Shown one piece after another: positions 51,366 to 60,313 of a DNA stretch of 64,000 nt (the first letter of the stretch is position 1; each line of letters starts with the position of its first letter). The stretch is from Streptomyces sp. TS71-3 (GTDB lineage Bacteria > Actinomycetota > Actinomycetes > Streptomycetales > Streptomycetaceae), in assembly GCF_018327685.1 (NCBI RefSeq), contig NZ_BNEL01000001.1, forward strand, positions 1,798,001-1,862,000, given 5' to 3'. The notes under the pieces are model-generated. The model did no database searches and was not told the origin of the DNA. It saw only the letters and a program-made list of their open reading frames with translations. Both the position numbers and the translations under genes were made by a program.

Positions 51366-51517
51366 CTGACGAGGGACAGACCGGGCGGGAAGAACGGGAA
51401 ACGGGGGACAGGCGAGGCGGAGACGGGACGGGGTGAGGGGCCGGCCGGTTCACGAGCGGGTGAGAGCCGGTCAGCCGGTAGGAGCTGGTCAGCCGGTAGG
51501 AGCCGGTTGGAAGGGCC

Positions 51518-52717
51518 TCAACCAACCGCTCCCGAACCCGCCTTGTCGAGGTTCGGCCCCGCCGGCGCGTCCTTGTCGAGCCGGCGGTAGGCCGAGGCCA
51601 CCTTGGTGAGCCAGGCGACCTCCGCGGTCAGGTTGTCCGCGTCGCGGTCCTCGAAGTCGTGGGCGTCCTTGTTGTCGTCCGGGATGGTGCCCGTGCGCTT
51701 CGCGTGCAGGGCCCGCCGGATCTGCGCGGCCTCGGCGAAGGCCTGCCGGGACTCCTCGCTGGCCCCGGGGTCCGCCGGGACCTCGCCGTTCGGGGTGCGG
51801 TCGATGTAGGGGCGCAGGTCGCGCCATCCGTCGCGGATCTCGATGACCCGCCTGTGCAGCCGGTAGTTGAGGTCCGAGACCGCGGCCCCCGGCGGCTCCA
51901 GGACGATGTCCGGCGAGGCCTCGTACAGGTCCCGCCAGAGCGGGTAGAGGGCACGGTACGACCGGTAGCTGCGCGCCCAGTCCAGCAGCCTGGTGCTGGA
52001 GCCGCCCCACGAGGTGACCGTCAGGGCGAGCGAGAGGACGACGATGCCCGCCGAGCTGAAGACGGAGGCGGCCAGCGTCCAGTAGCCGATGTCGAGCCCG
52101 CTCGCGGCGGTGAGGATGTTGACCGTCCTGGCCGTGCAGTAGAGGAAGAGGACCACCGCGGCGACGGAGAGCAGCCGCAGGGCCCGGCGCAGCGAGGCGT
52201 TGCCGGTCATCCGCGCGTAGGGGCCGGTCTGGCGGAAGATGGTCACGCACGGGACCGCCTGGGAGACGATGAAGACCAGGAGGTAGATGAGGACCAGCGG
52301 CTGCCCGCTGCCCGTGTCGAAGTCCGACGCCGGCCGCCCGGTCCCGTTCGCGACGAGGAAGAGGACGATCAGCAGGACGTCGAGGGCGACGCCGGCGATG
52401 ATCCAGAACCGGGTCCTGCGGGCCACGTCCTCGGCCGGGGTCACCCAGCCCAGCAGGATGACCTGCGCGCTGACGCAGAAGGCGACCGCCGACACGTGCA
52501 TCACCAGGATGGCGAGATTGGTGACCCCGAGGAAGGTGTCGCTCGCCGTGGCGATGGCGCCCATCGTGAAGGTGAGGCACTGGAGCAGCAGGCTGATCAC
52601 CAGTGCCCGGTAGGCGCTCTCCCGCCAGCCGCGTCTCACCTGGAACAGCCGGTAGACGAGCGCGGCATACGACGCCAGCGCCTCGATCTCGAAGCAGATG
52701 TTTCTTACGGTGTTCAC
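51518..52717 (-). CDS. MAB_1171c-like putative membrane transporter or regulator
   Basis: 399 residues from a GTG. The N-terminal half has about seven membrane helices (LVYRLFQVRRG, VISLLLQCLTFTMGAIATASDTFLGV, VAFCVSAQVILLGWV, FWIIAGVALDVLLIVLFLVANG and others). The C-terminal half is soluble: LYPLWRDLYEASPDIVLEPP, DLNYRLHRRVIEIRDGWRDLRPYI and AEVAWLTKVASAYRRL. This architecture is that of the MAB_1171c group in actinobacteria, often encoded near XRE and ImmA-like genes, as here. Function unknown; a signalling partner of the regulator pair is plausible. Confidence 0.75.
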   Translation of the reverse strand: MNTVRNICFEIEALASYAALVYRLFQVRRGWRESAYRALVISLLLQCLTFTMGAIATASDTFLGVTNLAILVMHVSAVAFCVSAQVILLGWVTPAEDVARRTRFWIIAGVALDVLLIVLFLVANGTGRPASDFDTGSGQPLVLIYLLVFIVSQAVPCVTIFRQTGPYARMTGNASLRRALRLLSVAAVVLFLYCTARTVNILTAASGLDIGYWTLAASVFSSAGIVVLSLALTVTSWGGSSTRLLDWARSYRSYRALYPLWRDLYEASPDIVLEPPGAAVSDLNYRLHRRVIEIRDGWRDLRPYIDRTPNGEVPADPGASEESRQAFAEAAQIRRALHAKRTGTIPDDNKDAHDFEDRDADNLTAEVAWLTKVASAYRRLDKDAPAGPNLDKAGSGAVG

Positions 52718-52767
52718 GACCTGATTACCCCCGCTGGTGCCCCGTGCGCCCGCCCATGGCGGACGGA

Positions 52768-53496
52768 CTAGTCGGTGTGTTCGCCCACGGGAACGGTGAG
52801 CCCGATGCCCTCGGCCGCCACCGCGATGGCGTAGTCGAAGAAGGCGGACTCGTCCCGGACGCTGTCGTGGGTACGGCTGAGGACCTGGAAGACCAGGAGC
52901 CCGATCAGACTGCTCCAGAGCACGATGCCGCGCTCGATGATGTCCGAGAACGGGGCCTCGGGGACCCCGCCGAAAAGCTGCTCGGCCGCCGGCAGAAGCA
53001 GCGGCGGCCCCGGCACCGCCCGGCGGGGCGGCGCCAGTTCACCGGCCTGAAGCGCCGAACGCACGATGCCGGCAAGCACCGCGGGAGTGCGGGAGGCGGG
53101 TGGCACGGTGCTCCCCGGAGCGTGGTATTCCGGCACCGGCGAGCCGTAGATCAGCGTGAACTCGGCGGCGTTCTCGAAGGACCACGCCCGCAGCGCGCGA
53201 GCGACCGCGAGGAGCCGCGCGCCCGCCGGCGCACCGGCGTCCCTGGCGGCCTGGTCAGCCCGCTCCATCGCGGCGGCGGACCCGTTGTAGGCGTCGACGA
53301 TGAGCGCCGTCAGCAGGTCGTCCCGGTGCGGAAAGACGGCTTCCACATCGGCGAGGGCCAGCCCGCCGCCGTCGGCGACGTCCTTGAGGCCGAGTCCCGC
53401 GGCGCCCAGTTTCACCAGCAGCCGGCGCGCCGTGTCCTTGACGGCCGACGGCAGCCCACCGCTCTGATCGGAGGTCGCCGTTCCGGAAAAATCCAT
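52768..53496 (-). CDS. TetR-like transcriptional regulator
   Basis: 242 residues from the ATG giving MDFSGTATSDQSGG; a GTG three codons upstream is possible. The N-terminal HTH is recognisable but divergent: AVKDTARRLLVKLGAAGLGLKDVADGGGLALADVEAVFPHRDDLLTALIVDAYN. The C-terminal part, LLAVARALRAWSFENAAEFTLIYGSPVPEYHAP, is of the WHG/TetR_C type. Ligand and targets unknown. It is read in the same direction as the MAB_1171c-like gene but separated by 50 bases. Confidence 0.85.
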   Translation of the reverse strand: MDFSGTATSDQSGGLPSAVKDTARRLLVKLGAAGLGLKDVADGGGLALADVEAVFPHRDDLLTALIVDAYNGSAAAMERADQAARDAGAPAGARLLAVARALRAWSFENAAEFTLIYGSPVPEYHAPGSTVPPASRTPAVLAGIVRSALQAGELAPPRRAVPGPPLLLPAAEQLFGGVPEAPFSDIIERGIVLWSSLIGLLVFQVLSRTHDSVRDESAFFDYAIAVAAEGIGLTVPVGEHTD

Positions 53497-53628
53497 GGCC
53501 CACACGGTACCGGTCTGTTACGTGGGTCATGTGGGGAGCCGGGCGAGACTCAGGGGCTGACGATGCAAATCGGCCATGTCGATCTCGGTCAGCCCGGCCG
53601 TCCATCTTGCCTGGGATCCGGGCAACTT

Positions 53629-53790
53629 GGGCGGTCCGGTGGTCCGGTGATCGGGTGCTTCCGCGGGCTGGGGCGGTCCGGTGGTCCGGTGGCCCGGTGC
53701 TTCCGGGGGGCGGGCCGGCGGTCCGGTGCTTTCGCGGGCGGGGGCGATACGGCGGTTCGGCGCTTACGCGGGCAGGGGCGCCCAGACGAT
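53629..53790. repeat. 42-bp tandem repeat with inner GGTCCGGT units
   Basis: Copies start at 53629 and 53671 (GGGCGGTCCGGTGGTCCGGT... ending GGTGCTTCCG) and continue as shorter degenerate copies to about 53790 (CGGCGGTCCGGTGCTTTCGCGGGCGGGGG, then CGGCGGTTCGGCGCTTACGCGGGCAGGGG). They occupy most of the 345-base gap between the TetR gene and the YbhN-like gene. No gene is seen in that gap. Confidence 0.8.
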
Positions 53791-53842
53791 TCGGCGCCCG
53801 TCGCACGGGACCGGAACGGAGGGATCCGGGCCTCCGGGCCGC

Positions 53843-54904
53843 CTACAGCACCTTGTTGCGCACCAGTGCCGTCAGCGTGAGCGCGCCCGGCAGGAGGGGC
53901 AGCCAGACGGTCAGGACGCGGAAGCCGATGACGGTGGCGGCGGCGAGGGGGGCCGGGGCGCCGAAGATGGTGAGGGTGAGGACCAGGGCCGCGTCCACCG
54001 AGCCGAGGCCGCCGGGAGAGGGCACCGCACCGCCCACGACGTTGGCGACGAGGTAGGCGAGGACGACGTCCAGCCAGGGCAGCGGCAGGTGCAGCGACGC
54101 GGCGACGGACGCGACCACGCTCGCCTGGAGCAGCGGGAAGGCCAGCGCGCCGCCCCACAGGGCGAGCACCCGGGCGGGCCGGGTGTGCAGCCGCCGCACG
54201 TCGGTGAAGGCGGAGCGCAGGAAGTCGGTGACGAGGCGGCGCAGCCGGCCGACGAACGCCAGCAGCAGGCCGGCCGCGACGGCGGCGGCGCCCACGGCCG
54301 CACCTCCCCAGGCCAGCATGGTGCCTGGGTGGTCGGGCAGCAGCACGCCGTACGGCACCGAGTGCAGGCTCAGCGCCAGGAAGGTCGTGGTCACCACCGA
54401 CGTGGAGACCGCCTTGACCAGCGAGTAGAGCGCGATGGACGCGGTACCGCGCTTCAGCGGGATCCCGCGGCGGTTCAGGAAGCGCAGGGTGACGGCGTGC
54501 GCACCGAGGCCTCCGGGGAGGAGGTGGTTGGCGGCACCGGCCGCGAACTGCGTCGCGTACAGCAGCCCCGACGGCAGCCGCTCCAGGACGGCTCCCTGCC
54601 GGATGCAGGAGGCGGCCGCCCAGCACAGGCAGGTGAAGACGAGACCGACTCCCAGCCACAGGGGGTCGGCGGAGGCCAGCCGGACGATCCCGCTGTACAT
54701 GACCTGCCAGTGGAAGGCCGTCCACGCCCCGATCAGCAGGAGCGGAAGCAGGCACAGGGCCCGCTTGATCCGGTTGGCGGGAAAGGAGAGGCGCCCGGCT
54801 GACGCGGGAGCCGTGGGGGCCGCGGGCGCCGGAGGAGGCGCCGGGGGCGCGGGAGCCGCGGTGGCGGGCTCCGCCACGGCGAGCGGGAGCGGGGGTGAGG
54901 ACAC
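53843..54904 (-). CDS. Lysylphosphatidylglycerol synthase TM-region protein (YbhN/UPF0104 family)
   Basis: 353 residues. A Pro/Ala-rich cytoplasmic head (1-40) is followed by about eight membrane helices. Family landmarks: GAANHLLPGGLGAHAVTLRFLNRRGIPLKRGTASIALYSLVKAVS and, near the end, VANVVGGAVPSPGGLGSVDAALVLTLTIFGAP, which corresponds to the PxPGGxGxxE signature of the MprF flippase domain. There is no C-terminal aminoacyltransferase. Such proteins may flip lipids. The flanking gaps are large, so it stands alone. Confidence 0.88.
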   Translation of the reverse strand: MSSPPLPLAVAEPATAAPAPPAPPPAPAAPTAPASAGRLSFPANRIKRALCLLPLLLIGAWTAFHWQVMYSGIVRLASADPLWLGVGLVFTCLCWAAASCIRQGAVLERLPSGLLYATQFAAGAANHLLPGGLGAHAVTLRFLNRRGIPLKRGTASIALYSLVKAVSTSVVTTTFLALSLHSVPYGVLLPDHPGTMLAWGGAAVGAAAVAAGLLLAFVGRLRRLVTDFLRSAFTDVRRLHTRPARVLALWGGALAFPLLQASVVASVAASLHLPLPWLDVVLAYLVANVVGGAVPSPGGLGSVDAALVLTLTIFGAPAPLAAATVIGFRVLTVWLPLLPGALTLTALVRNKVL

Positions 54905-55445
54905 AGGCGGGCCGTTTCTGTGCCGGGCCCGTCTGTGCCGGGCACGGCGAGTCGAGGGAATGGAGACGGCGAGTCGTGGGGATGCGGAATGCTTCCCATC
55001 CTGTGTAACGGTTCGGTGTCCAAAAACTGAAGAGGAAGCGGCGGGCGGCTCAGTGGCGTTCCGGTGGCGGCCGGCGCACGTGCGGAGGCCGCGCCCAGCG
55101 CGCGGGGAGCGACGTGACCAGGTGCGATGTCCGTTTATGGGCCTTTGCTGCCGCGCGGTGGCGTGCTCGTTCCGTGATCGATCCGTGGATGTCGGGTGAC
55201 GGATTACACACGGGGTCTGCGTTTCGCCGGGGCGCAGGGTGGTCGCGTGATGACCCCGGGGTGCGGGCGGAAGTATGCCTGGGCGGGTGAGCCGGGGTGG
55301 CGCTTCGTTGACGGGGGGCTTTGACGGTCGGCTTTGACGGGTGCCTTGGGTGGGCGGCGTGATGGGCGGCTTCGACGGGCGCCTTTGGCGGGCGGCTTTC
55401 GGTCGGTGCTCAGAGAGGCGAGCCGTTGTGTCGGTGCTCAGAGGG
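54905..55445. other. Gene-free stretch between the YbhN-like gene and the exonuclease
   Basis: About 540 bases. No gene found on either strand. The left part has a less GC-rich patch (54985-55035) that may be the promoter of the YbhN-like gene. 55290-55400 contains loose GGCTTTGACGGGYGCCTT repeats, followed by the 28-bp duplication at the end of the exonuclease gene. Confidence 0.6.
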
Positions 55446-55458
55446 TCAGCCGTTGTAG
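55403..55458. repeat. 28-bp direct duplication across the exonuclease stop codon
   Basis: TCGGTGCTCAGAG...AGCCGTTGT occurs at 55403-55430 and again at 55431-55458 with a few differences. The right copy contains the last codons and the stop of the exonuclease gene, so the left copy is a duplicated 3' end lying downstream of it. Confidence 0.75.
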
Positions 55459-56048
55459 AGGAAGCCGTCGGGCAGGCTGATGCCGGTGGCTCGCAGGTGC
55501 CGGAGAGCCGCGGCGAAGGAGTAGCAGTCGAAGAGGGCGGAGTGCTCCGCTCCGGCGGCGGGCTTCGGCAGTCCGAGAACCTTCCACAGCCGTCCCACGT
55601 TCACCGGTGCTGTGGCGGGGGCCACAGTGTTCAACCAGGGGCGGACGTTCAGGAAGTTCGCGGCGAGGTAGCTGTTCTTGACCTGCTCCCCGCGGGCTCG
55701 GATCCACCCGACGTTCTCCCCGAGGACGACCATGTCGTTGCCGTAGGAGAGGACGGCCTGCCCCTGGCAGAACCCCAGGAAGTCGCCGATGGCCTGAGCC
55801 GGGGGAAGTCCTTCCCGGTCAAGGGTCGCCTGGTCGATCCCGGTGAGATCGGTGAAATACGGGGACAGCCGCGGATTGGCCGCGGGCCGGACCAGCGCTT
55901 CGTACTCCTCCAGCACCGAGTAGTCGTCGCCCAGGCGCAGTGCGCCGATCTGCACGATCTCGCGGAGCTGTCCGGGCTCGGCCCAGTCCTGCTCCAGCGC
56001 CCCCGGCCATGTGGTGAACTCCAGGTCGAATACCACGAACGTAGACAT
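55446..56048 (-). CDS. DEDDh-type 3'-5' exonuclease domain protein
   Basis: 200 residues from the ATG giving MSTFVVFDLEFTT. The acidic residues of the DEDD family are present: DLE in FDLEFTTW, ND in LSYGNDMVVLGENVGW, and His...Asp in GAEHSALFDCYSFAAAL. It resembles the epsilon-subunit/KapD-like exonucleases rather than RNase T. It may trim DNA or RNA 3' ends. It stands alone; the gene on the far side of its promoter region is a divergent P450. Confidence 0.87.
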   Translation of the reverse strand: MSTFVVFDLEFTTWPGALEQDWAEPGQLREIVQIGALRLGDDYSVLEEYEALVRPAANPRLSPYFTDLTGIDQATLDREGLPPAQAIGDFLGFCQGQAVLSYGNDMVVLGENVGWIRARGEQVKNSYLAANFLNVRPWLNTVAPATAPVNVGRLWKVLGLPKPAAGAEHSALFDCYSFAAALRHLRATGISLPDGFLYNG

Positions 56049-56428
56049 TGAGGCCAACTCCCAGTCGTTCAGGTTCCGTGCGTGAAGTCTGCTCCCCGGG
56101 GCCCGTTTGCCGCTTCTCCGGGCCACCGCCGCGCCGGCCGGCCAAGCCGTGGTTCGCTACGGATTTTATGCGGATGCGGTACCGGTGAACTGACGGCATG
56201 TCATGCTGGCGCGCCAGTCCGTCCGAGCCGGACGCGGCCGCCCGCGTGTCGCCGGCTGTCGCCGACCTGTACCAGCCGGCCACCGAGCTCCTGCGACACG
56301 CCCCGTTCTCCATGGCCGCTTCAGGCGCACCGTTGGACCCGTCAAGGACCCGACAGGGACCCGTCAAGGGCCACTCAAGAACCCGTTGAGGACCCGTTGA
56401 GGACCCGGTATCCCGAGGAGACCGTCGC
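56049..56428. other. Divergent gap with an 11-bp repeat
   Basis: 380 bases between the exonuclease and P450 starts. 56335-56410 is an 11-bp tandem array (GGACCCGTCAA, GGACCCGTTGA and variants, seven copies) that runs up to the P450 ribosome site (CGAGGAGACC). AT-rich DNA around 56155-56190 (TACGGATTTTATGCGG) is the likely promoter area. No small gene is convincing. Confidence 0.7.
56335..56410. repeat. 11-bp tandem repeat upstream of the P450
   Basis: Seven units of GGACCCGTYRA type, 10-12 bases long, lie immediately upstream of the P450 ribosome-binding site, within the likely 5' untranslated region. Confidence 0.8.
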
Positions 56429-57724
56429 ATGACCACCGACCAGCCCCCGGCGCCCCCCGCCGCACCCGGCGACGACCCGTCCACCCCCCACCGCATGGAC
56501 CCCGACGGCGGCTCCCCGCACGCGGACAACGCCCGGTTGCTCGCCCGTTGCCCGGTCGCCTCGGTCGTGCTGCCGGGCGAGGTACCCGGCGCGGCCGTGC
56601 TCGGGCATGACGCGCTGCGGGACTTCCTCGCGCACCCGGACGTCGCCAAGGACGCCGCGCACTTCACCGACCTGCGCGAGGGCCGCATCCCGCGCGGCTG
56701 GCCGCTGGCCACCTTCGCCCTGGTGCGCGGCATGACGACCGCCGACGGCGCCGACCACCGCAGGCTGCGCTCGCTGGTGACCCGGGCCTTCACCGGGCGC
56801 CGCGTGGAACGGCTGCGGCCCGGCGTCGAGCAGCTGGCGGACACCCTGCTCGACGGCGTGCAGCGGGCCGCGGACGAGGGCGGTGAGGAGGGGGACGGCG
56901 TGGTCGACCTGCGCCGCCGCTTCGCGCTGCCGCTGCCGATGGGCGTCATCTGCGAACTGCTCGGCGTGGACGCCGCCGACCACGACCGCCTGCACCACCT
57001 GTCCAACCAGGTCGTCGCCACCCGCATCGCCCCCGAGGACGCCCTGGCGGCCAACCGCGAGATCGTGCAGGTGCTGTCCCGGGTGGCCGCCGCCCGTCGC
57101 ACGCGGCCCGGCGACGACCTCACCAGCGCCCTGATCACCGCGCGCGAGGAGGACGGCGACCGGCTCAGCGAGGAGGAACTCATCGGCACCCTCCTGCTGA
57201 TGATCATCGCGGGCCACGAGACCACGCTCAACCTCATCACCAACGCGATACGCGCCCTGTGCACCCACCCCGACCAACTCGCCCTGGTCCGCGAGGGCGC
57301 AGCCAGCTGGGCCGACGTGGTCGAGGAGGTACTGCGCTACGACAGCCCGGTCAGCTACTTCCCGTTCCGCTACCCCGTGCGTGACGTCACCGTCGGCGGT
57401 GCCACCATCCCCGCGGGCACCCCGGTGCTGGCCGGCTACTCGGCCGCGGGGCGCGATCCCGCGGCGTACGGGCCGGACGCGGACAGGTTCGACGTCACCC
57501 GGGGCGCGGCGCCCGTCGCCGGGCGCCACCTGTCGTTCGGGCACGGACCGCACTACTGCCTGGGCGCGCCGCTGGCGCGGATGGAGGCCGTCATCGCACT
57601 CCAGCGCCTCTTCACCCGGTTCCCCGACCTCGAACTCGCCGTCCCGCCCGACGCCCTGCCCCGGCATCCCAGCTTCGTCGGCAACGGCGTGCAGACGCTT
57701 CCGGTCCGGTTGGCTCGCGCGTAG
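56429..57724 (+). CDS. Cytochrome P450 (bacterial CYP105/107-like)
   Basis: 431 residues; ATG with GAGGAG about eight bases upstream. I-helix AGHETT (261-266), ExxR in EEVLRY (300-303), and heme loop FGHGPHYCLGAPLAR with Cys377. Residues 1-40 are a Pro-rich extension. It is a class I soluble P450 needing ferredoxin and reductase from elsewhere; none adjoins it. Substrate not predictable. It does not sit beside a conservon, unlike many cvnE-type P450s. Confidence 0.94.
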   Translation: MTTDQPPAPPAAPGDDPSTPHRMDPDGGSPHADNARLLARCPVASVVLPGEVPGAAVLGHDALRDFLAHPDVAKDAAHFTDLREGRIPRGWPLATFALVRGMTTADGADHRRLRSLVTRAFTGRRVERLRPGVEQLADTLLDGVQRAADEGGEEGDGVVDLRRRFALPLPMGVICELLGVDAADHDRLHHLSNQVVATRIAPEDALAANREIVQVLSRVAAARRTRPGDDLTSALITAREEDGDRLSEEELIGTLLLMIIAGHETTLNLITNAIRALCTHPDQLALVREGAASWADVVEEVLRYDSPVSYFPFRYPVRDVTVGGATIPAGTPVLAGYSAAGRDPAAYGPDADRFDVTRGAAPVAGRHLSFGHGPHYCLGAPLARMEAVIALQRLFTRFPDLELAVPPDALPRHPSFVGNGVQTLPVRLARA

Positions 57725-57766
57725 TGCTCGGGGAGCACTCCTCGTAGTACGCGGAGGAGCACTCTC

Positions 57767-57812
57767 CGTGGTACTCGGACGGGCCACGCGTCGTGGTACT
57801 CGGACGGGCCAC
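57767..57812. repeat. 25-bp tandem repeat downstream of the P450
   Basis: CGTGGTACTCGGACGGGCCAC at 57767-57787 and 57792-57812, with related GTAGTACGCGG and GTAGCACTCATCG fragments on both sides (57721-57835). The array fills the gap between the P450 and the phosphatase gene. Confidence 0.8.
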
Positions 57813-57930
57813 TCGGCGTAGCACTCATCGTGGTGGCCGCCTGATCGTCCACCAAGGAGGGATGGACCTACCGGTCGAGCAGGCCGGACCGACCTACCAT
57901 GGGACGTGGATGGGAGAGCGGGAGAGCACC

Positions 57931-60153
57931 ATGCGCACCGACGTCCCGGTCACGTCTCAGGACGCGCCCAAGGACGCGTCTCGGGACGCATGTCTGGCGT
58001 CCGCTCTGCGCGACATACACGCGCGGCTCGGCCCCAGTACGACAGTGGCGTACCTGACCACGACAGGTGCCAGGGGTACGGCAGACGGGAGCCGCGAGCC
58101 GGATGCGCTGGCGGTCGCGATGGCCGTCGACACCCCCCTCGGCTTCACGGTCACCCCCGGGATGTCGGTGGACGACGAACGTTTCTCGACCGCGCGCGCC
58201 CATCGCACCGGTAGGCCGGTGATCAGGGAGAACGAGGACGTCCGCGGGGTGATCCGGAACGATCCGGCGCTGATCCAGTACGTGCCGTACGCCATGATGG
58301 CGGTCTCCGTTCCCGTGCGTACGGCCGACCGGAGCTTCGGCGCGCTGACCCTGCGCTGGGCCCCGCCCAGGGACCTCGCGCCGGAGTCCCTGGACTTCCT
58401 GGTGGGCGTCGGTGACCGGCTCGCGGGCGACCTGGCGCGGGCAGCGGAGCAGGGCTCGTCGGTTCAGGCGCCCCCGGTGCCGCTGTTCATCCCGGGGAGC
58501 CCCGGAGAGGGCGAGAGCGGGAGCACCGGTTACCTCTACCGTTTCCAGCGGCTGGCCACCGCGCTCGCCGCCGCACAGCGCACGCGCGACGTCGTCGCCA
58601 CCACCCAGGACCAGGTGCTGCGCGTCTTCGAGGGACGCACGATGGCCCTCTGCCTGTCCGACGAGGGTCGCCTGCGCGTGGTGGGCGCCGCGGGCTTCTA
58701 CAAGTCGGATCTGCGAGCCCTCGACGGTCTCCTGCTCACGCGCCATGCCCCGGAGGCGGACGCGACGAGCCGTGTCGAGCCCCTGTTCTTCGCCACGGGG
58801 GAGGAGCTTCGCGGTGCGTATCCGGGCCTGGACCGATACGACGACAGGGATGCCTATTTCTTCCTCCCCCTGATCGCGGACGGCCGCGCGGTGGGCTGCT
58901 GCGTCATGGGCTGCGACCGGTCCCGAAGGCCGAAGGACGAAGACCTCGCCCTCCTGATGATCATGATGGGACAGGTCGGCCAGTCGCTCCAGCGGGCCCG
59001 CGCCTACGAGGAGGAGAAGGCCGTGGCCCGGGGCATGCAGCAGGGCCTGCTGCCGCGGACCCTGCCCCACGTGGAGGAGATCGCCTCCACCGCGCGCTAC
59101 CTCACGGCCACCGGGGGTGCCGAGGCGGGCGGCGACTGGTACGACGTGATCAGGCTGCCCGGTGGCGGGATCGGGCTGGTCGTCGGGGACGTCGAGGGGC
59201 ACAGCCTGGAAGCCGGCGGCACCATGGGACAGGTGCGCAGCGCTGTGCGCGCGTACGCGACGGAGGGGCACGACCCCGCCACGGTGCTCGACCGGAGCAA
59301 CCGGTTGCTCTCGGAACTGGACACCAACCTCTTCGCCACCTGCTGCTGCCTCTGGCTGGACCTGGAGACCGGCACGGCCACCCTGGCCAGCGCCGGTCAC
59401 CCCGCTCCGGTGATCACCGATCCGGGGTGCACGATCAGCATCCCGGACCTCCCGGTCGGCCCGCCCCTGGGCGTCGCCTCCGGGACCGTCTACGGCCAGA
59501 CGGAGACGACGCTGGCGCCCGGCTCGATCGTCGCCCTCTACACGGACGGACTCGTCGACCCGGGCCACCTGGGCGTCGACGCCGGACTGGAACAGCTTCA
59601 GCGCACCCTCGCCCGCTGCCGTGACGAGGACCTGGAGGTACTGGCGGACCACCTCGTCGGGGACTCCCGCTCAGGGACCCGGCGCGACGACGACATGGCC
59701 CTGCTCCTGGTGCGCTACGAGGGAGTGCGGGAAGGGGGCCACAGGCGGGTCGCCCGGGTGCTCGTCCAGCGGCGGGACGTGCAGCACGTGCGACGCCTGA
59801 GGCGCTTCCTCCAGGAGCTGCTGCCCGCCTGGGGACTCGCCGACCTGCTCGACGACATGGAACTCCTGGTCAGCGAGGTGGTCACCAACTCCCTGATCCA
59901 CGCGGACACGGAGGTCGACGTACGTCTGCGGGAGTCCCCCCACCAGATCCGCGTGGAGGTCCGCGACAGCGACCCGCGCCCGCCCACCATCGTCGCGGAT
60001 CTGGGAACGGGGGAGACGGGCGACGCGGAGGCGGAGTCCGGACGGGGCCTGCTCATCGTCGACGCCCTGGCGTCGGCGTGGGGCAGCTCGCCGGCGGGCC
60101 GGGGGAAGACGACGTGGTTCGAGCTGGACGCGCGGGCGGCGACGCGGGGTTAG
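57931..60153 (+). CDS. SpoIIE-type PP2C phosphatase with two GAF domains and a C-terminal anti-sigma kinase-like ATPase
   Basis: 740 residues from the ATG giving MRTDVPVTSQ, with GGGAG seven bases upstream; earlier in-frame ATGs (57862, 57910) have worse spacing. Two GAF-like domains (about 20-180 and 195-370) precede a PP2C/SpoIIE domain with GGDWYDV near 400, VVGDVEGHSLEAGGTMGQVR, and a DDDMALLLVR ending. The last 125 residues are an RsbW-like HATPase: ELLVSEVVTNSLIHADTEVDVRL and GRGLLIVDALASAWG. Streptomyces has many such RsbU-RsbW fusions, which are thought to control anti-sigma antagonists by phosphorylation and dephosphorylation. The signal sensed by the GAF domains is unknown. Confidence 0.92.
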   Translation: MRTDVPVTSQDAPKDASRDACLASALRDIHARLGPSTTVAYLTTTGARGTADGSREPDALAVAMAVDTPLGFTVTPGMSVDDERFSTARAHRTGRPVIRENEDVRGVIRNDPALIQYVPYAMMAVSVPVRTADRSFGALTLRWAPPRDLAPESLDFLVGVGDRLAGDLARAAEQGSSVQAPPVPLFIPGSPGEGESGSTGYLYRFQRLATALAAAQRTRDVVATTQDQVLRVFEGRTMALCLSDEGRLRVVGAAGFYKSDLRALDGLLLTRHAPEADATSRVEPLFFATGEELRGAYPGLDRYDDRDAYFFLPLIADGRAVGCCVMGCDRSRRPKDEDLALLMIMMGQVGQSLQRARAYEEEKAVARGMQQGLLPRTLPHVEEIASTARYLTATGGAEAGGDWYDVIRLPGGGIGLVVGDVEGHSLEAGGTMGQVRSAVRAYATEGHDPATVLDRSNRLLSELDTNLFATCCCLWLDLETGTATLASAGHPAPVITDPGCTISIPDLPVGPPLGVASGTVYGQTETTLAPGSIVALYTDGLVDPGHLGVDAGLEQLQRTLARCRDEDLEVLADHLVGDSRSGTRRDDDMALLLVRYEGVREGGHRRVARVLVQRRDVQHVRRLRRFLQELLPAWGLADLLDDMELLVSEVVTNSLIHADTEVDVRLRESPHQIRVEVRDSDPRPPTIVADLGTGETGDAEAESGRGLLIVDALASAWGSSPAGRGKTTWFELDARAATRG

Positions 60154-60313
60154 GGGCTTCTGTCCCGCAGGCCGTACGACGATGACGTACTTCATGTGAG
60201 CCGTGGGACTCATGAGAGCTGGAGGTCCGCCTGCTGGGTATGTGTGGCGGCAGACGCGGCACGAACCGTACGAACTATACGGACCGTACATACGAACCGG
60301 GGAGACACCTGAC

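Larger units (their letters stand above)
50975..51517. other. Gene-free stretch upstream of the XRE/ImmA pair
   Basis: About 540 bases with no gene. The left 130 bases are AT-richer and carry the TAGCTGYCAG repeats. The rest is an unusually G-rich, purine-rich tract with repeated GGGGGACAACG-like units, then a pair of near-identical AGCCGGTAGGAGCTGGTC segments (about 51472-51508) next to the end of the membrane-protein gene. Confidence 0.65.
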
